A DNA stretch of 64,000 nt from Bog-473 sp963817735 (GCA_963817735.1 CAWFPP010000036.1:1-64000), one strand, 5' to 3'. Shown: positions 1-9,610, counted from the first letter of the stretch. Made by a program: numbers and translations. Notes: generated from the letters alone by a model not told the origin.

Positions 1-40
1 AGCTGGGGCTGCACGGGGTTTTCGGGGAAGACTGCGAGAT

Positions 41-573
41 ATGGGAACGATGACCAGGTCAGCGAAGGGCGGTGACGGCGGAGCGGGGGCCCGAGAGGCG
101 GAGTCCGGCGCCGGCACCTGTGGCGTGCTCGGCCAGATCGACGACGAGCGGATCCAGCTCATGGGGCTCATCGTCCGCACCCATCGCCGCCTGACCGACT
201 CCCTCGGGCGTGAGCTCGAGCAGTCGGTCGGCATCCCGCTGGTCTTCTTCGACGTCCTGATCCACGTCGGCGCCGCGCCCGAGGGCCGGCTCACCATGAG
301 CACGCTGAGCGTCGACGTCTCCCTGACGACCGGCGGCGTGACCCGCCTCGTCGACCGCATGGTCGGAGGCGGGTCTGGTGGCGCGGCAGAACTGCCCGAA
401 CGACCGCCGCAGCATCCACGTCGTGCTGACGCCCGCAGGGCCGGGCGGTGCTGGAGCGGGCGATCGCCGCCCACGTCGACAGCATCGACCGCCACCTCAT
501 CGCCCATCTCGACGCCGGCGACCGTGCCGCGCTGGCCATGGTGTTGACGAAGGTGCTCGACGCCGGCTGCTGA
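41..573 (+). pseudogene. MarR-family transcriptional regulator, frameshifted
   Basis: The first 110 residues read as a MarR winged helix: a long helix (LMGLIVRTHRRLTDSLGREL), then the DNA-recognition part (SLTTGGVTRLVDRM). After about base 375 the reading moves to another frame (ARQNCPNDRRSIHVVLTPAG, the wing and following helix) and after about 440 to a third, ending in LAMVLTKVLDAGC and TGA. Pieced together it has the usual MarR length of about 170 residues. MarR proteins bind small ligands and usually repress nearby genes, but no target is evident; it converges on ileS with 19 bases between the stops. Either the gene is dead or two single-base errors are present; errors are likelier because all three pieces keep family sequence. 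Confidence 0.7.
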
Positions 574-592
574 GGGCTCGGTGGCCTCAGGC

Positions 593-3500
593 TCAGCCGG
601 TCACCTTCTCGATCCAGACCCGGACCGGCTCGGCGAAGAGGTCGTCGTCGAGGTCGAGCACCGTGCCCTCGCCCGCGCCGGGCCCGGTGACGATCTCGAC
701 GGCCAGCACCTCGCGGGCGATGAAGTCGAAGTGCTCGGCGAAGCGCGTCGAGCCCGACCACGTGCAGCCGGATGCGGTCGGACACCTCGAGGCCGCTCGT
801 CTTGCGCAGGTCCTGCACCAGGCGCACGACGTCGCGGGCCAGGCCCCGCTTGCGCAGGTCGTCGTCGAGGGTCAGGTCGAGGGCCACCACCTCGCCGCCC
901 TCGCGCGAGACGGCGAAGCCCTGCTGGCCCCGGACCCGCAGCTGCACGTCGTCGGGTGCCAGCTCGACCGGCTCGCCCGCCGAGGACGACCGTGATCGGC
1001 TCGCCCCGCCTCGAGCGCGGCCGCCGCGGCGCCGCCGTCGAGCGCGGCCAGCGCCGGCTTGAGCTCCTTGACCCGCTCGCCCAGCCGGGGGCCGAGGGTC
1101 CGGAAGTTCGGCACCAGCTCGAACTGGATCACCTCGCTCAGCTCGTCGGCCGTGTCGATCTCGTCGACGTTGAGCTCGTCGGCGACGATGTCGCGCAGGA
1201 TCGTCGGGCGCGTCGGCGGGCAGGAAGACCAGCGCCCGCGCGAGCGGCTGGCGCACCTTGACCGCCGGCCTCGCTGCGGGCGGCCCGGCCCGAGCGAGGT
1301 CAGCCGGCGGGCCAGCGCCATCTGCGCCTCGAGCTCGGGGTCGACGAGCGGCCGCGTCCGCGCACGGGCCAGTCGGCCAGGTGGACCGAGTCGTCCTCGC
1401 CCGCGCCGGTCAGCTGCCGCCACATGCGCGTCGGCCACGAACGGGCAGAACGGCGCCAGCAGCAGCGACAGCGTGGTCAGCACCTCGTGCAGGGTCGCCT
1501 GCGCGGCCAGCGTGTCGCCGGGCGGCGCGTCGGGGTCGGTGCGCCAGAACCGGCGGCGGCTGCGGCGGACGTACCAGTTGGAGAGGTCGTCGACGAGGTC
1601 GGCCAGCGGCCGTGGCCGCGTCCAGCGGCTCGTAGGTCGCGCAGCGCGTCGGTCACCTCGGCCGTCGGTGCTGGCCAGGCGGGACAGGATCCAGCGGTCG
1701 AGCGGGCCCGCGCTCGGCCGGCGCCGGGATGGCCGGGTCGGCGGGGTCGAAGCCGTTCAGCGACGCGTAGGTGGTGAAGAAGCTGAACGTGTTCCACAGC
1801 GTGAGCAGCATGTCGCGCATCGCGGTGTCGATGGCGCCCGAGCGTCGCCCGCGTCGGCGTCCACGGCGAGCCCTGGCTGAACATCCACCAGCGCATGGCG
1901 TCGGCGCCCCGGGTGTCGAGGATCTACCAGGGGTCGATGATGTTGCCGAGCGACTTGGACATCTTGCGGCCGTCGGCGTCGACGATGTGGCCGAGGCAGA
2001 CGACGTGGCGGTACGGGCTCTCGCCGAAGACGAGCGTGTTGATGGCCAGCAGCGAGTAGAACCAGCCCCGGGTCTGGTCGATCGCCTCGGAGATGAAGTC
2101 GGCCGGGAAGGTGAACGCCTCCGCCGAGCCCGGCGCGTGCGGGTAGCCGACCTGGGCCGCCGGCATGGAGCCCGAGTCGAACCAGGCGTCGATCACCGGC
2201 TCGACCCGCCGGGACACGGCGAGCTCGTCGTCGTCGCGCCCGTCGGCCGGCGCACGGTGGAGCAGGCGAACGTCACCTCGTCGATCGTCGGGCCGGTGCG
2301 GGTCGATCCCGGTGACGTCGCGCCCGCACAGGTCGGAGAGCTCGGCCAGCGACCCGACGCAGCGCACGTGGCCCCGCCCGCAGCGCCAGATCGGCAGCGG
2401 CGTCCCCCAGTAGCGGTCACGCGACAGCGCCCAGTCGACGTTGTTGGCCAGCCACTCGCCGAAGCGGCCGTCCCGGATGTACGCCGGGTGCCAGTCGACC
2501 GTCTGCGTTGGCCGCCAGCAGGTCGTCCTTGCGGGTCGAGGTGGCGATGTACCAGCTCGGCTTGCCCCAGTAGATGAGCGGCGTCCGGCAGCGCCAGCAG
2601 TGCGGGTACGAGTGGACGTAGGGGAAGCGGCGGATCGAGGAGACCGGCCGCCTCCAGGCGGTCGTTGATGTCGTGGTTGGCCTCCCGCACGTCGCGCCCG
2701 GCCAGCCACCCGATGGCGTCGGTGAAGCGGCCGTCGGGGCCGACCGGGTTGAGCGAGGGCAGGCCGTTCTCGCGCCCGATCTGGCGGTCGATCTCGCCGA
2801 AGGCGGGCGCCAGGTGGACGAGGCCGGTGCCCTCCTCGGTGGTCACGTAGGCGGCCGGGACGACCCGCCAGCCGTCCGCGCCGGGCGGCGGGTCGAGGTC
2901 GTCGAAGGGGCGCTCGTAGTGCAGCCCGACGAGCGCCGCGCCCGGCACCCGCGTCGTGACGCGGGCCGTCGCCCCCTCCCCCAGGACGGCGTCGACGAGC
3001 TCCTCGGCCACCACCATCCCGTCGACGACGGCGTAGGTGAGGTCGGGGTTGACCGCCACGCCGGTGTTCGACAGCAGCGTCCACGGCGTGGTCGTCCACA
3101 CGGCCAGCCACTCGGCGCCGTCGCCGGCGCACGTCGGGGTCGCGGGTCGACCAGGCGGAAGCCGGACGTAGGCCGACTCGTCCTCCTCGTCGCGGTAGAC
3201 GTCGGGCTGGCCGAGCTCGTGGCTCGACAAGCGCCGTGCCACAGCGCGGGCAGTACGGCACGACCTTGAGGTCCTCGTAGAGCAGGCCCTGGTCGAAGAG
3301 CTGCTGCAGGTGCCACCAGACCGACTCGATGTAGTCGGGCTCAGCGTCCAGTACGCCGCGTCCATGTCGACCCAGTAGCCGATGCGGGTGGTCAGGCGCT
3401 CGAACTCGTCGACGTAGGAGTACACCGACTCGCGGCACAGGCGGGTGAACTCGGCGATGCCGACCTGCGTCTTCGATCTGCTGCTTGCCCGTGATGCCGA

Positions 3501-3798
3501 GCTTCTTCTCGACCTCCACCTCGACCGGGAGCCCGTGGGTGTCCCAGCCGGCCCGGCGGGCCACGTAGGCGCCGTCCATGGTGCGGAAGCGGCAGAACAG
3601 GTCCTTGTAGACCCGGGCCCAGACGTGGTGCAGGCCCGGCATGCCGTTGGCGGTCGGCGGGCCCTCGTAGAAGACCCACGGCGGCGCCCCCTCGCGCTGG
3701 GCGATCGACCGTTCGAAGACGCGGTGCGCCGCCCAGCGGGCCAGTTCGGCCTGTTCGAGGGCGACGAAGTCGACGTCGGGGGGGACGGGAGAGAACAC
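593..3798 (-). CDS. ileS: isoleucyl-tRNA synthetase, interrupted by frameshifts and one TAG
   Basis: Class I synthetase that charges tRNA-Ile in the cytoplasm. Family signatures appear in order on the minus strand: NGMPGLHHVWARVYKDLFC (the HIGH region), WDTHGLPVEVEVEKKLGI, a zinc-ligand-like CPRCGTAL, the editing-domain stretch LAVWTTTPWTLLSNTGVAV, RYWGTPLPIWRCGRGHVRC, then DGRKMSKSLGNIIDPW (KMSKS loop), the anticodon-binding region and a C-terminal part ending in VWIEKVTG before TGA. Total span matches the 1,040-1,070 residues expected. The frame shifts at least eight times, and a TAG at 1924-1926 sits right after NIIDPW, where relatives have a sense codon. A GTG before FSPVPPD is taken as start, without a strong ribosome site. 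As the gene is normally essential, sequence error is the likely cause unless a second ileS exists. Confidence 0.85.
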
Positions 3799-3860
3799 GG
3801 GAAGAGGGCTGATCGGCGGCGGGGAACGGGCGCCCCGGCGTCTCGGAAAGGATAGAGGGT

Positions 3861-4391
3861 ATGGAACGGCCCACCTCCGCTCCCCGACGGACATCGTGCG
3901 TGTGCCCGGAGCCCTACGGCGACGAGGGGCCGCGCTGGGTGGTGGCGCAGGCCGAGGCGGAGCTCGTGGCGCGCTACGGCGGGCTCGACGACCGGCGAGC
4001 TGGGCCTCACCGCCGCCATGTTCGACCCGCCGAGCGGTGCCTTCCTGGTCGCCCGCGCCGGTGACGGCCGGACCCCCCGTCGGCGGGGTCGGTGTGCGCA
4101 CCGTCGCCCGCCGGCACCGGAGAGGTCCGGCGACTCTGGGTGGACCCGGCGTGGCGGGGGCGCGGCGTCGGGCGGGCCCTCATGGCGGCGCTGGAGGTCG
4201 CGGCCCGGGACCTGGGCCTCTCGGACCTGCAGCTCTCCACCGGGAACCGCCAGCCCGAGGCGGTGGCGCTCTACGAGGCCACGGGGTGGGAGCGGCTCCA
4301 CGTGGACCGGGAGGGCCGGCCGTTGCCCGAGTGGCACCTCCGCTTCGCCAAGGGCGTCGCGAGCCACGAGGGAGGGACCGGTGGGAGCTGA
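3861..4391 (+). CDS. GNAT-family N-acetyltransferase, frameshifted
   Basis: The C-terminal half is a clear GNAT domain: VRRLWVDPAWRGRGVGRALM carries the acetyl-CoA pyrophosphate loop (RGRGVG), followed by STGNRQPEAVALYEATGW and a final strand. The N-terminal half (WVVAQAEAELVARYGG, then LTAAMFDPPSGAFLVARAG) lies in two other frames, so at least two or three single-base shifts are needed to join it. It probably transfers an acetyl group from acetyl-CoA to an amine; the substrate cannot be told. It is divergent from ileS by about 60 bases and its stop overlaps the start of the next gene by 11 bases, suggesting co-translation. Confidence 0.75.
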
Positions 4392-5136
4392 CCGGTTCGA
4401 GATCGTGTGCGAGATCGAGCCGGCGACCACCCCGGACCTCACCCGCGTGCGGCACCAGATCGGCGTGCTCAGCCCGGTGGCCAGCTCCTTCCTCATCCCC
4501 GACAACCACATCGGCCGGGCGACCGTGAGCAGCGTGGCCGTGGCGCACGAGGTCGAGGCCATGGGCGGGCGCTCCATCGCCTGCCTCAACGCCCGCGACC
4601 GCAACCTCCTCGGCTTCCGGCGCGACCTGCTGACGGCGTCGGCCTACGGCGTCGACCAGTTCCTCTTCGTCTACGGCGACGAGCCCCTGGCCGGCTCGCG
4701 CACCAGCGAGCTCACGGTGCGGACGATGCTCGCCGAGGGGCGCAGTACGAGCCCCCGGCATGCGCTTCGGGGCGGCCACCGGGCTGCGCCCGCTCCTGCG
4801 TGGAAGCGGGCGGCCGACTTCCTCTTCGTGCAGATCGGCTTCTCCCTCGACGACCTGCTGGCCTGGCGCGCCCAGGTCGAGGTCGACGTCCCCGTCTACG
4901 CCGGGGTCATCGTCGTGGCGAGCCCCGCCATGGCGCGCAATCTCGCCAAGGAGATCCCGGGCCTCACCGTCCCGGTGGATCTCGTCGAGCGGCTGGAGCG
5001 CGACCGCAACGCCGGCGTCGACGCCGCCTGCGACCTGGTGGCCGCCATCCGCGACTCGGGCGCCTTCGAAGGTGTGCACCTCATTCCGGTGGCGCGCTAC
5101 CGCGAGGTGTCGGCCCGTCTGGAGCGGATGCTGTAG
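4381..5136 (+). CDS. methylenetetrahydrofolate reductase-like protein, frameshifted
   Basis: A TIM-barrel protein of the MetF family, about 250 residues once joined. Visible signatures are EIVCEIEPATTPDL at the N-terminus, DNHIGRATVSSVAVAHEVE, the folate-site stretch SIACLNARDRNLLGFRRDLL, and FLFVYGDEP. The frame breaks around 4740-4800 and resumes with FLFVQIGFSLDDLLAW and VYAGVIVVASPAMARNLA. MetF reduces 5,10-methylene-tetrahydrofolate to the 5-methyl form used for methionine synthesis; actinobacterial short homologues like this one are less studied, so the cofactor is uncertain. The GTG start lies inside the end of the acetyltransferase gene. Confidence 0.7.
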   Translation: MGADRFEIVCEIEPATTPDLTRVRHQIGVLSPVASSFLIPDNHIGRATVSSVAVAHEVEAMGGRSIACLNARDRNLLGFRRDLLTASAYGVDQFLFVYGDEPLAGSRTSELTVRTMLAEGRSTSPRHALRGGHRAAPAPAWKRAADFLFVQIGFSLDDLLAWRAQVEVDVPVYAGVIVVASPAMARNLAKEIPGLTVPVDLVERLERDRNAGVDAACDLVAAIRDSGAFEGVHLIPVARYREVSARLERML

Positions 5137-5637
5137 TGGCTCTTCGGAAATGAGCAGATTGCGGCTCGTCGGCCAACGGCGCGCTCGCGATAGTTGCCTG
5201 TCCCGCTCCGACTGGGGTACCCCTGACAGCCGACGCCAAGAGCGGCAACTCGAGCACTGTGGAACGGCGCAGATCACTTTCGATGCGCAATGTTCTTCCT
5301 GTCGTCACGGTGATTACGAATTGTCACGCCCTGGTTCTGCTCGACGATCTGCACGGCGGTCGTCCGAAGATACGAGGCGTATTTTGATCAGTGTCACGTC
5401 ACCGCTGACTATTCGATTGTTCTCGAATCGACTGTTCTCGAACGAGTGTTGCAGCAAGCCCTTCGACTTCCAGCGGATTCGTGATCGGACCGCATGCGCC
5501 CACGCCACAACGAAAGCTCGTCTAGCTCCCTTGTGAGCGAGCAGGAGCGGCGTTACCGCCCTGAGGAGCGTCGGTGTACGGCCAGGAACGACGTGCCACA
5601 ATCGCCCATCCAATCCGCCAGTGGGCCTATGGGCTCT

Positions 5638-5676
5638 GAGGAGGAGAGGAGGAGGAGGAGGAGGAGGAGGAGGAGG
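5638..5676. repeat. (GGA)n purine microsatellite
   Basis: About twelve consecutive GAG/GGA triplets with one imperfect unit. Guanine pairs at regular three-base spacing can form G-quadruplex structures on the plus strand. It lies outside any accepted gene. Confidence 0.85.
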
Positions 5677-5876
5677 TGCCCTAGTCCGCCGGGCCGACGG
5701 CACAGCCGACTTGCCGCAACGTGGCATTCTCGATAGGGGACCGATAGTGCCGAGGTGAGTGCTGCCAGTTACTATTGTCGGTGACCCTGGTTCCAGCCAT
5801 ACGAATCGCTCCCCGGTCATCGCCGGACCGGTCATCGACCTCGGGTGACCACCCGGTGCCCGCCCAACCGGCCCCG

Positions 5877-6017
5877 CTAATGAGGTTGGTTCGGCCAAAT
5901 CAGCCAGGCGCGAGCCTCCGCCAACTTGCAGAGTTCTTCTGGCGATGCATCTTTCTTTACGGCGTCGATAAAGCGGTCGGTTATCGCCTCGATTGCTTCC
6001 ACGGGTTCTTCAGCCAT
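5877..6017 (-). CDS. 46-residue acidic small protein, unknown function
   Basis: ATG to TAG frame encoding an acidic, helical peptide: MAEEPVEAIEAITDRFIDAV, then KKDASPEELCKLAEARAWL and a C-terminal PNQPH. The regular amphipathic pattern, the PEEL helix cap and the aromatic C-terminal end look like a real protein; similar small actinobacterial proteins ending in a Trp-Leu-x-x-Pro-x-Gln-Pro-His-like tail are known to me only as uncharacterised. No clear ribosome site is seen. It could instead be a chance frame in low-GC DNA. Confidence 0.45.
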   Translation of the reverse strand: MAEEPVEAIEAITDRFIDAVKKDASPEELCKLAEARAWLIWPNQPH

Positions 6018-6192
6018 GAGTCGAAACACTACGTGTGGGTGTCAAGCTGAGGCCAGATGGGATTTGGCCTGGAGGGTGCTTTCGCATCATCACCGACCCC
6101 GAGCCTCGTCGGCGGGATCAGCCGACTCACGTGCCGAACCGGGATGTGGCGATATCGGCTTGGAGCCACCGACTCAACGATCCGCCAGCGTT

Positions 6193-7448
6193 AGGGTCCA
6201 CCGAAAGTTAGTACGCGCGACATAACATGGCCAGGTGGAGGCCAGTCCTGAAGAGCTCGCGGATTCTTCGAGACCGTATTGCCCCACCTGAACGAGATGC
6301 AGCGACGCGTGGTGGCGGGTGCGATGTCGCAGAGCCTCGGACGTGGGGGAAGTCGGCGGTGGCCGAGGCCTCTGGCATGAGCCGCAACACCGTGATCAAG
6401 GCCGAGGGAGAGGTGACGGCGGGGATCGAACCGTCTGATGCGCCAGCGTGCAGAGGGGGGCGGGGACGTCCCCGCCGAGGTGAAGCAGCCCGGGCTCCTC
6501 GAAGCCCTCGACGAGCTCGTGAACCCCGAGACTCGGGGAAGCCCGATGTCGTTTCTGCGCTGGACATCGAAGTCGACGGCCAACCTCGCCGGGGACTTGG
6601 TGCGTCAGGGGTTCAAGATCACAGACGACACCGTCGGGCGAATCTTGAAGGGCCTCGGCTACTCGCTCCAGGCCCCGGCAAAGGAGAAAGAGGGCACCGC
6701 CCATCCCGACCGTGACGCCCAGTTCCGCTACCTGAACAAAGAGGTGGGGCGGTTCATGAAGGCCTCCGAGCCGGTGATCAGCGTGGACACGAAGAAGAAA
6801 GAGCTGGTCGGCGAGTTCTCGAACGGTGGAAGGGAGTACCACCAAAAGGGCGAGCCGACGAGGACGAAGACGCATGACTTCATCGACAAGACCCTCGGAC
6901 GAGCGGTCCCCTACGGCGTCTATGACATCGCGAACGACGAAGGCTGGGTGTCGGTCGGCGACAGTGCGGACACCGCCGGCTTCGCCGTCGAGGCCATCAG
7001 GCGCTGGTGGTACTCCATGGGAAAGCCCCGTTTTCCCGAGTGCCAGAAAGCTCCTCGTCACTGCGGATGCCGGAGGATCGAACGGCCACAGGGTGCAGCT
7101 GTGGAAAGTCGAGCTGGCGAAGCTCGCCGCCGAGACCGGCCTCGAGATCACCGTCTGTCACTACCCGCCTGGGACATCGAAGTGGAACCGGATCGAGCAC
7201 AAGATGTTCAGCTTCATCTCCATGAACTGGCGCGGACGCCCTCTCATCTCCTACCGAACGATCATCGAGCTCATCTCGGCCACCACCACCTCCAAGGGTC
7301 TCAAGATCAGGGCCGAGGCAGACCTGAACTACTACGAGACCGGAACCAAGGTCAGCGAGGCCGAGCTCTCCGCTGTGCCGCTCACCGCACACAAATTCCA
7401 CGGAGACTGGAACTACACGATTGCGCAATCAGACTCTCGGTGAGCCCT
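6193..7448 (+). mobile_element. ISAzo13-type insertion sequence, about 1.26 kb
   Basis: The ends are imperfect inverted repeats. The left end at 6193-6220 begins AGGGTCCACCGAAAGT and the complement of the right end at 7421-7448 begins AGGGCTCACCGAGAGT; 19 of 28 positions match. A single DDE transposase fills the interior and its stop lies inside the right repeat. No convincing target-site duplication is visible. Downstream it abuts a broken kinase gene. Exact ends are inferred from the repeat match only. Confidence 0.65.
6227..7443 (+). pseudogene. ISAzo13-family transposase, frameshifted
   Basis: The protein starts with a helix-turn-helix region read across two frames (LPHLNEMQRRVVAGAMSQSL, then GKSAVAEASGMSRNTVIKA) and continues as QPGLLEALDELVNPETRGSP and a long intact catalytic core. 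Catalytic acidic residues are visible in ISVDTKKKELVGEF (first D), LLVTADAGGSNGHRVQLW (second D) and PPGTSKWNRIEHKMFSF (E). Shifts occur near 6270-6340, 6440 and 7050. Family members are about 400-420 residues in one uninterrupted frame, so this copy is inactive unless the shifts are errors. Confidence 0.8.
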
Positions 7449-7493
7449 GCGGGCGCACGATGTGGAGAGCCGGAAAACCCGGAGATCACCCCG

Positions 7494-7790
7494 ATGGGAT
7501 GTGGTTCCGGGGGGCAAGGAGGCAGTTGCGGGACGAGCTGCCGAGACTGGCCTTCCCGTCATCCATCTTGACGTCCACTTCTGGAAACCGGGCTGGGTGG
7601 AGCCGTCTGAGGAGGAGTGGCGCGAGAAGCAGCGGGGCCTGCTCACCAGCGACGAGTGGATCGTCGACGGCAACTACCACGCCACACTCGACGTTCGGCT
7701 TGAGCGCGCAGACACGGTCGTGTTCCTCGATACGCCATGGTGGGTCTGTGCACGGCGCGCGATTCGTCCCGGCGGATTCGCAAGCGTCCG
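7494..7790 (+). pseudogene. adenylate-kinase-like (FlaR/topology modulation type) P-loop kinase, truncated
   Basis: A central block is clearly from the small P-loop kinase family often called DNA topology modulation or FlaR proteins: GLPVIHLDVHFWKPGWVEPS, EEEWREKQRGLL, DEWIVDGNYHATLDVRL and ADTVVFLDTPWWVCARRA. Upstream, a different frame shows a damaged P-loop (GCGSGGQGGS in place of GxGGxGKS). After the CARRA helix the sequence loses resemblance, so roughly the last third of a normal 170-residue protein is missing. The gene begins only about 45 bases after the insertion sequence. Confidence 0.65.
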
Positions 7791-7909
7791 GTTGGCTTTC
7801 AGCTGCCCAACGCCCCGTCCGCCGGTTATGAGCCGGCATGTGAGTGCCCGGTGTGCCGGGCTGCCATCTCGATGGTGACCCGCCACGAGCAGCGCGACCC
7901 TCGGGCGGG

Positions 7910-7980
7910 GCGCCCTGGTCGGGAATCGAACCCGGTGCACCTTCGTAGTCAAGGAAGGAAAGACATCCAGTCCAAGGCGC
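7910..7980 (-). other. tRNA-like relic
   Basis: On the minus strand a perfect 9-bp terminal stem (GCGCCTTGG with CCAGGGCGC, one G-T pair included) encloses a canonical T-loop (GGGTTCGATTCCCG). The middle is about five bases too short for a standard tRNA, the outermost T-stem pair is C-A, and no good anticodon loop with T at position 33 can be drawn. It may be a decayed tRNA, a recombination remnant at an integration site, or a tRNA damaged by base errors. Confidence 0.35.
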
Positions 7981-8390
7981 TACTGAAGAAGGGTCGTGGA
8001 TGATGTGATTTCACCGACTGGATCATGGACACCGTCAAGGAAGGGCAGCGTCGTGCGAAGGGCATTCGGGCGCCATCTGCGCGGACGGCACAACTGATTG
8101 CGAGAGACGTCTATGCAGAACCCGGTGTGCGCCGGCTGTGGGCGCACGGTCAGTCTCGCTGCGACGCTGGGCGTCCAAGCAACACGGCTCAGCGCGGTGA
8201 TGGACAGGAGTAACGAGAGTCCAGAGGGCTGCCAGTCCTCGCCGGTCAGCGGTCAAGAGCCAAGAAGGCACTTCGGGGTTAATGACGCCTGGACGAGAGC
8301 CCCGGACTCTCCAACCAGAGATGGAGTTGGGAGACGAACGGACCCAGTCGCTGCCGTCGTTCGCCCGCGGCGCGTACGTAGAGCGGGTGG
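7981..8390. other. no recognisable gene
   Basis: About 400 bases between the tRNA-like relic and the HAD gene. Open frames exist on the plus strand but have no family resemblance, good starts or codon bias like the neighbours. I see no hairpin with a T-run and no repeat here. Confidence 0.4.
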
Positions 8391-9122
8391 TCAGCCCTCG
8401 ACGGCGACGTCGCCGGCGTGGCGACGCTCCACGGCGTCGAGGGCGGGACCGTCCACCTGGAGCAGCGAGTCGACGACGAGGTCGGCCAGGCCGAAGGCGG
8501 GATGGTTGCCCTCGCCGTGCTCGGGCACCGCGATGCAGGCCATGGACGCCGCCTTGGCCGCCAGCACGCCCGCCGGCGCGTCCTCCCACACGAGGCAGCG
8601 CCGCGGCACGGCGCCGAGCTTCGCCGCCGCGGTCAGGAACACGGCGGGGTGGGGCTTGCCGTAGTCCTCGTCCTCGGCGGAGTGCACCAGCGCGAACCGG
8701 TCCCGCAGCCCGAAGTGGCCCAGCGCCAGGTCGATGAGGCGGTACTGCGACGACGACGCCACGGCGAGGTCCAGGCCGCGCCCGGCGCAGAGGTCGATGG
8801 CGTGGAGGGCGCCCGGCTTGAGCTCCCCCTTCGTCAGGATGAGCTCGATCACCCGGTCGACGATCGTGACGGCGACCTCGGCCGGCGTCGGACCGGTCCA
8901 CGGGTACAGCCGGTTCCAGTGCTCGGTGACCTCGTCCACGAACATGCCCTTGGTCGTGCGGCAGCCCTCGACGGCGAGGGGGACGCCGAGCCCGCCGAGT
9001 ATCTCGATCTCGGCCTCGTGCCAGAGGACCTCGGAGTCGATGAGCAGCCCGTCCATGTCGAAGATGGACGCGGTCAGGGCCACGCCGGTGGATCCCGCCG
9101 GAACGGGCCCGGCGGTGGTCAA
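8391..9122 (-). CDS. HAD-superfamily phosphatase (beta-phosphoglucomutase/hexitol phosphatase-like)
   Basis: A 243-residue HAD hydrolase with all four motifs: ASIFDMDGLLIDSE (nucleophile and acid Asp), LAVASSSQYRLIDLAL (Ser), DYGKPHPAVFLTAAAKLG (Lys) and CLVWEDAPAGVLAAKAA (metal-binding acidic pair). The helical cap between motifs 1 and 2 is of the short C1 type used by beta-phosphoglucomutase and HxpB/YniC sugar-phosphate phosphatases. The favoured TTG start overlaps the TGA stop of the upstream glutathione peroxidase gene; a GTG at 9083 just before the motif is an alternative. The two genes are probably co-transcribed. The substrate is likely a hexose or hexitol phosphate by analogy only. 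Confidence 0.85.
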   Translation of the reverse strand: MTTAGPVPAGSTGVALTASIFDMDGLLIDSEVLWHEAEIEILGGLGVPLAVEGCRTTKGMFVDEVTEHWNRLYPWTGPTPAEVAVTIVDRVIELILTKGELKPGALHAIDLCAGRGLDLAVASSSQYRLIDLALGHFGLRDRFALVHSAEDEDYGKPHPAVFLTAAAKLGAVPRRCLVWEDAPAGVLAAKAASMACIAVPEHGEGNHPAFGLADLVVDSLLQVDGPALDAVERRHAGDVAVEG

Positions 9123-9610
9123 GCGGTGGCCAGCTGCGCCTCGATGTCACCCACGATGGTGGGGTCCTCGGGCTCGACCTGGGGCCGGTAGCGCGCCACG
9201 ACCTGGCCGGCCGGAGAGACGAGGAACTTCTCGAAGTTCCACGTGATGTCGCCGGCGTTGCCCTCGGCGTCGGCCTTCTCGGTCAGCTCGGCGTAGATCG
9301 GGTGGCGGCCCTCGCCGTTCACCTCGATCTTCTCCGTCAGCGGGAAGGTGACGCCGTAGGTGGCCGAGCAGAACTCCGCGATCTCCTCGGACGTGCCCGG
9401 CTCCTGGCCCAGGAACTGGTTGCAGGGGAAGCCGATCACGCTGAAGCCCTTGTCGCCGTAGGTCTTCTGCAGGCGCTCGAGCCCCTCGTACTGCGGGGTG
9501 AGGCCGCACTTGGAGGCCACGTTGACCAGCAGCAGGGTCTTGCCGGCGTAGTCGCCGAGCGTGGTGTCGTCGCCCTGGAGGGTGTGGATGGGGATGTCGT
9601 AGAGAGCCAT
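9119..9610 (-). CDS. glutathione peroxidase-family thiol peroxidase
   Basis: Intact 163-residue protein. The active-site segment NVASKCGLTPQYEGL carries a cysteine where animal enzymes have selenocysteine; GFPCNQFLGQEPGT contains the second cysteine and Gln, and TWNFEKFLVSPAGQVVARY holds the catalytic Trp-Asn pair. Bacterial members reduce organic and hydrogen peroxides, usually with thioredoxin, in the cytoplasm. Length and gap-free match are typical. It is divergently transcribed from the oxidoreductase gene 60 bases away and overlaps the HAD gene downstream. Confidence 0.93.
   Translation of the reverse strand: MALYDIPIHTLQGDDTTLGDYAGKTLLLVNVASKCGLTPQYEGLERLQKTYGDKGFSVIGFPCNQFLGQEPGTSEEIAEFCSATYGVTFPLTEKIEVNGEGRHPIYAELTEKADAEGNAGDITWNFEKFLVSPAGQVVARYRPQVEPEDPTIVGDIEAQLATA

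Larger units (their letters stand above)
5137..6192. other. about 1 kb with one small gene and a GGA repeat
   Basis: Between the MetF-like gene and the insertion sequence only two things stand out: a purine (GGA)n run and a 46-codon minus-strand reading frame, both listed separately. Base composition is lower in GC than the flanks (for example around 5390-5480 and 5930-6050), which fits intergenic or recently acquired DNA next to a mobile element. Longer open frames here have arginine- or proline-rich products without family resemblance and were not accepted. Confidence 0.5.

Noticed and set aside
1924..1926. Programmed TAG readthrough or pyrrolysine in ileS
   Set aside because: The same gene has many frameshifts, and no other gene in the window uses internal TAG.
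5314..5736. Arginine/proline-rich frames on both strands over the GGA run
   Set aside because: Their length comes from the repeat itself; there is no domain, start signal or codon bias.
9480..9540. Selenocysteine in the glutathione peroxidase
   Set aside because: The active-site codon is an ordinary cysteine codon (SKCGLTPQY); no in-frame TGA.
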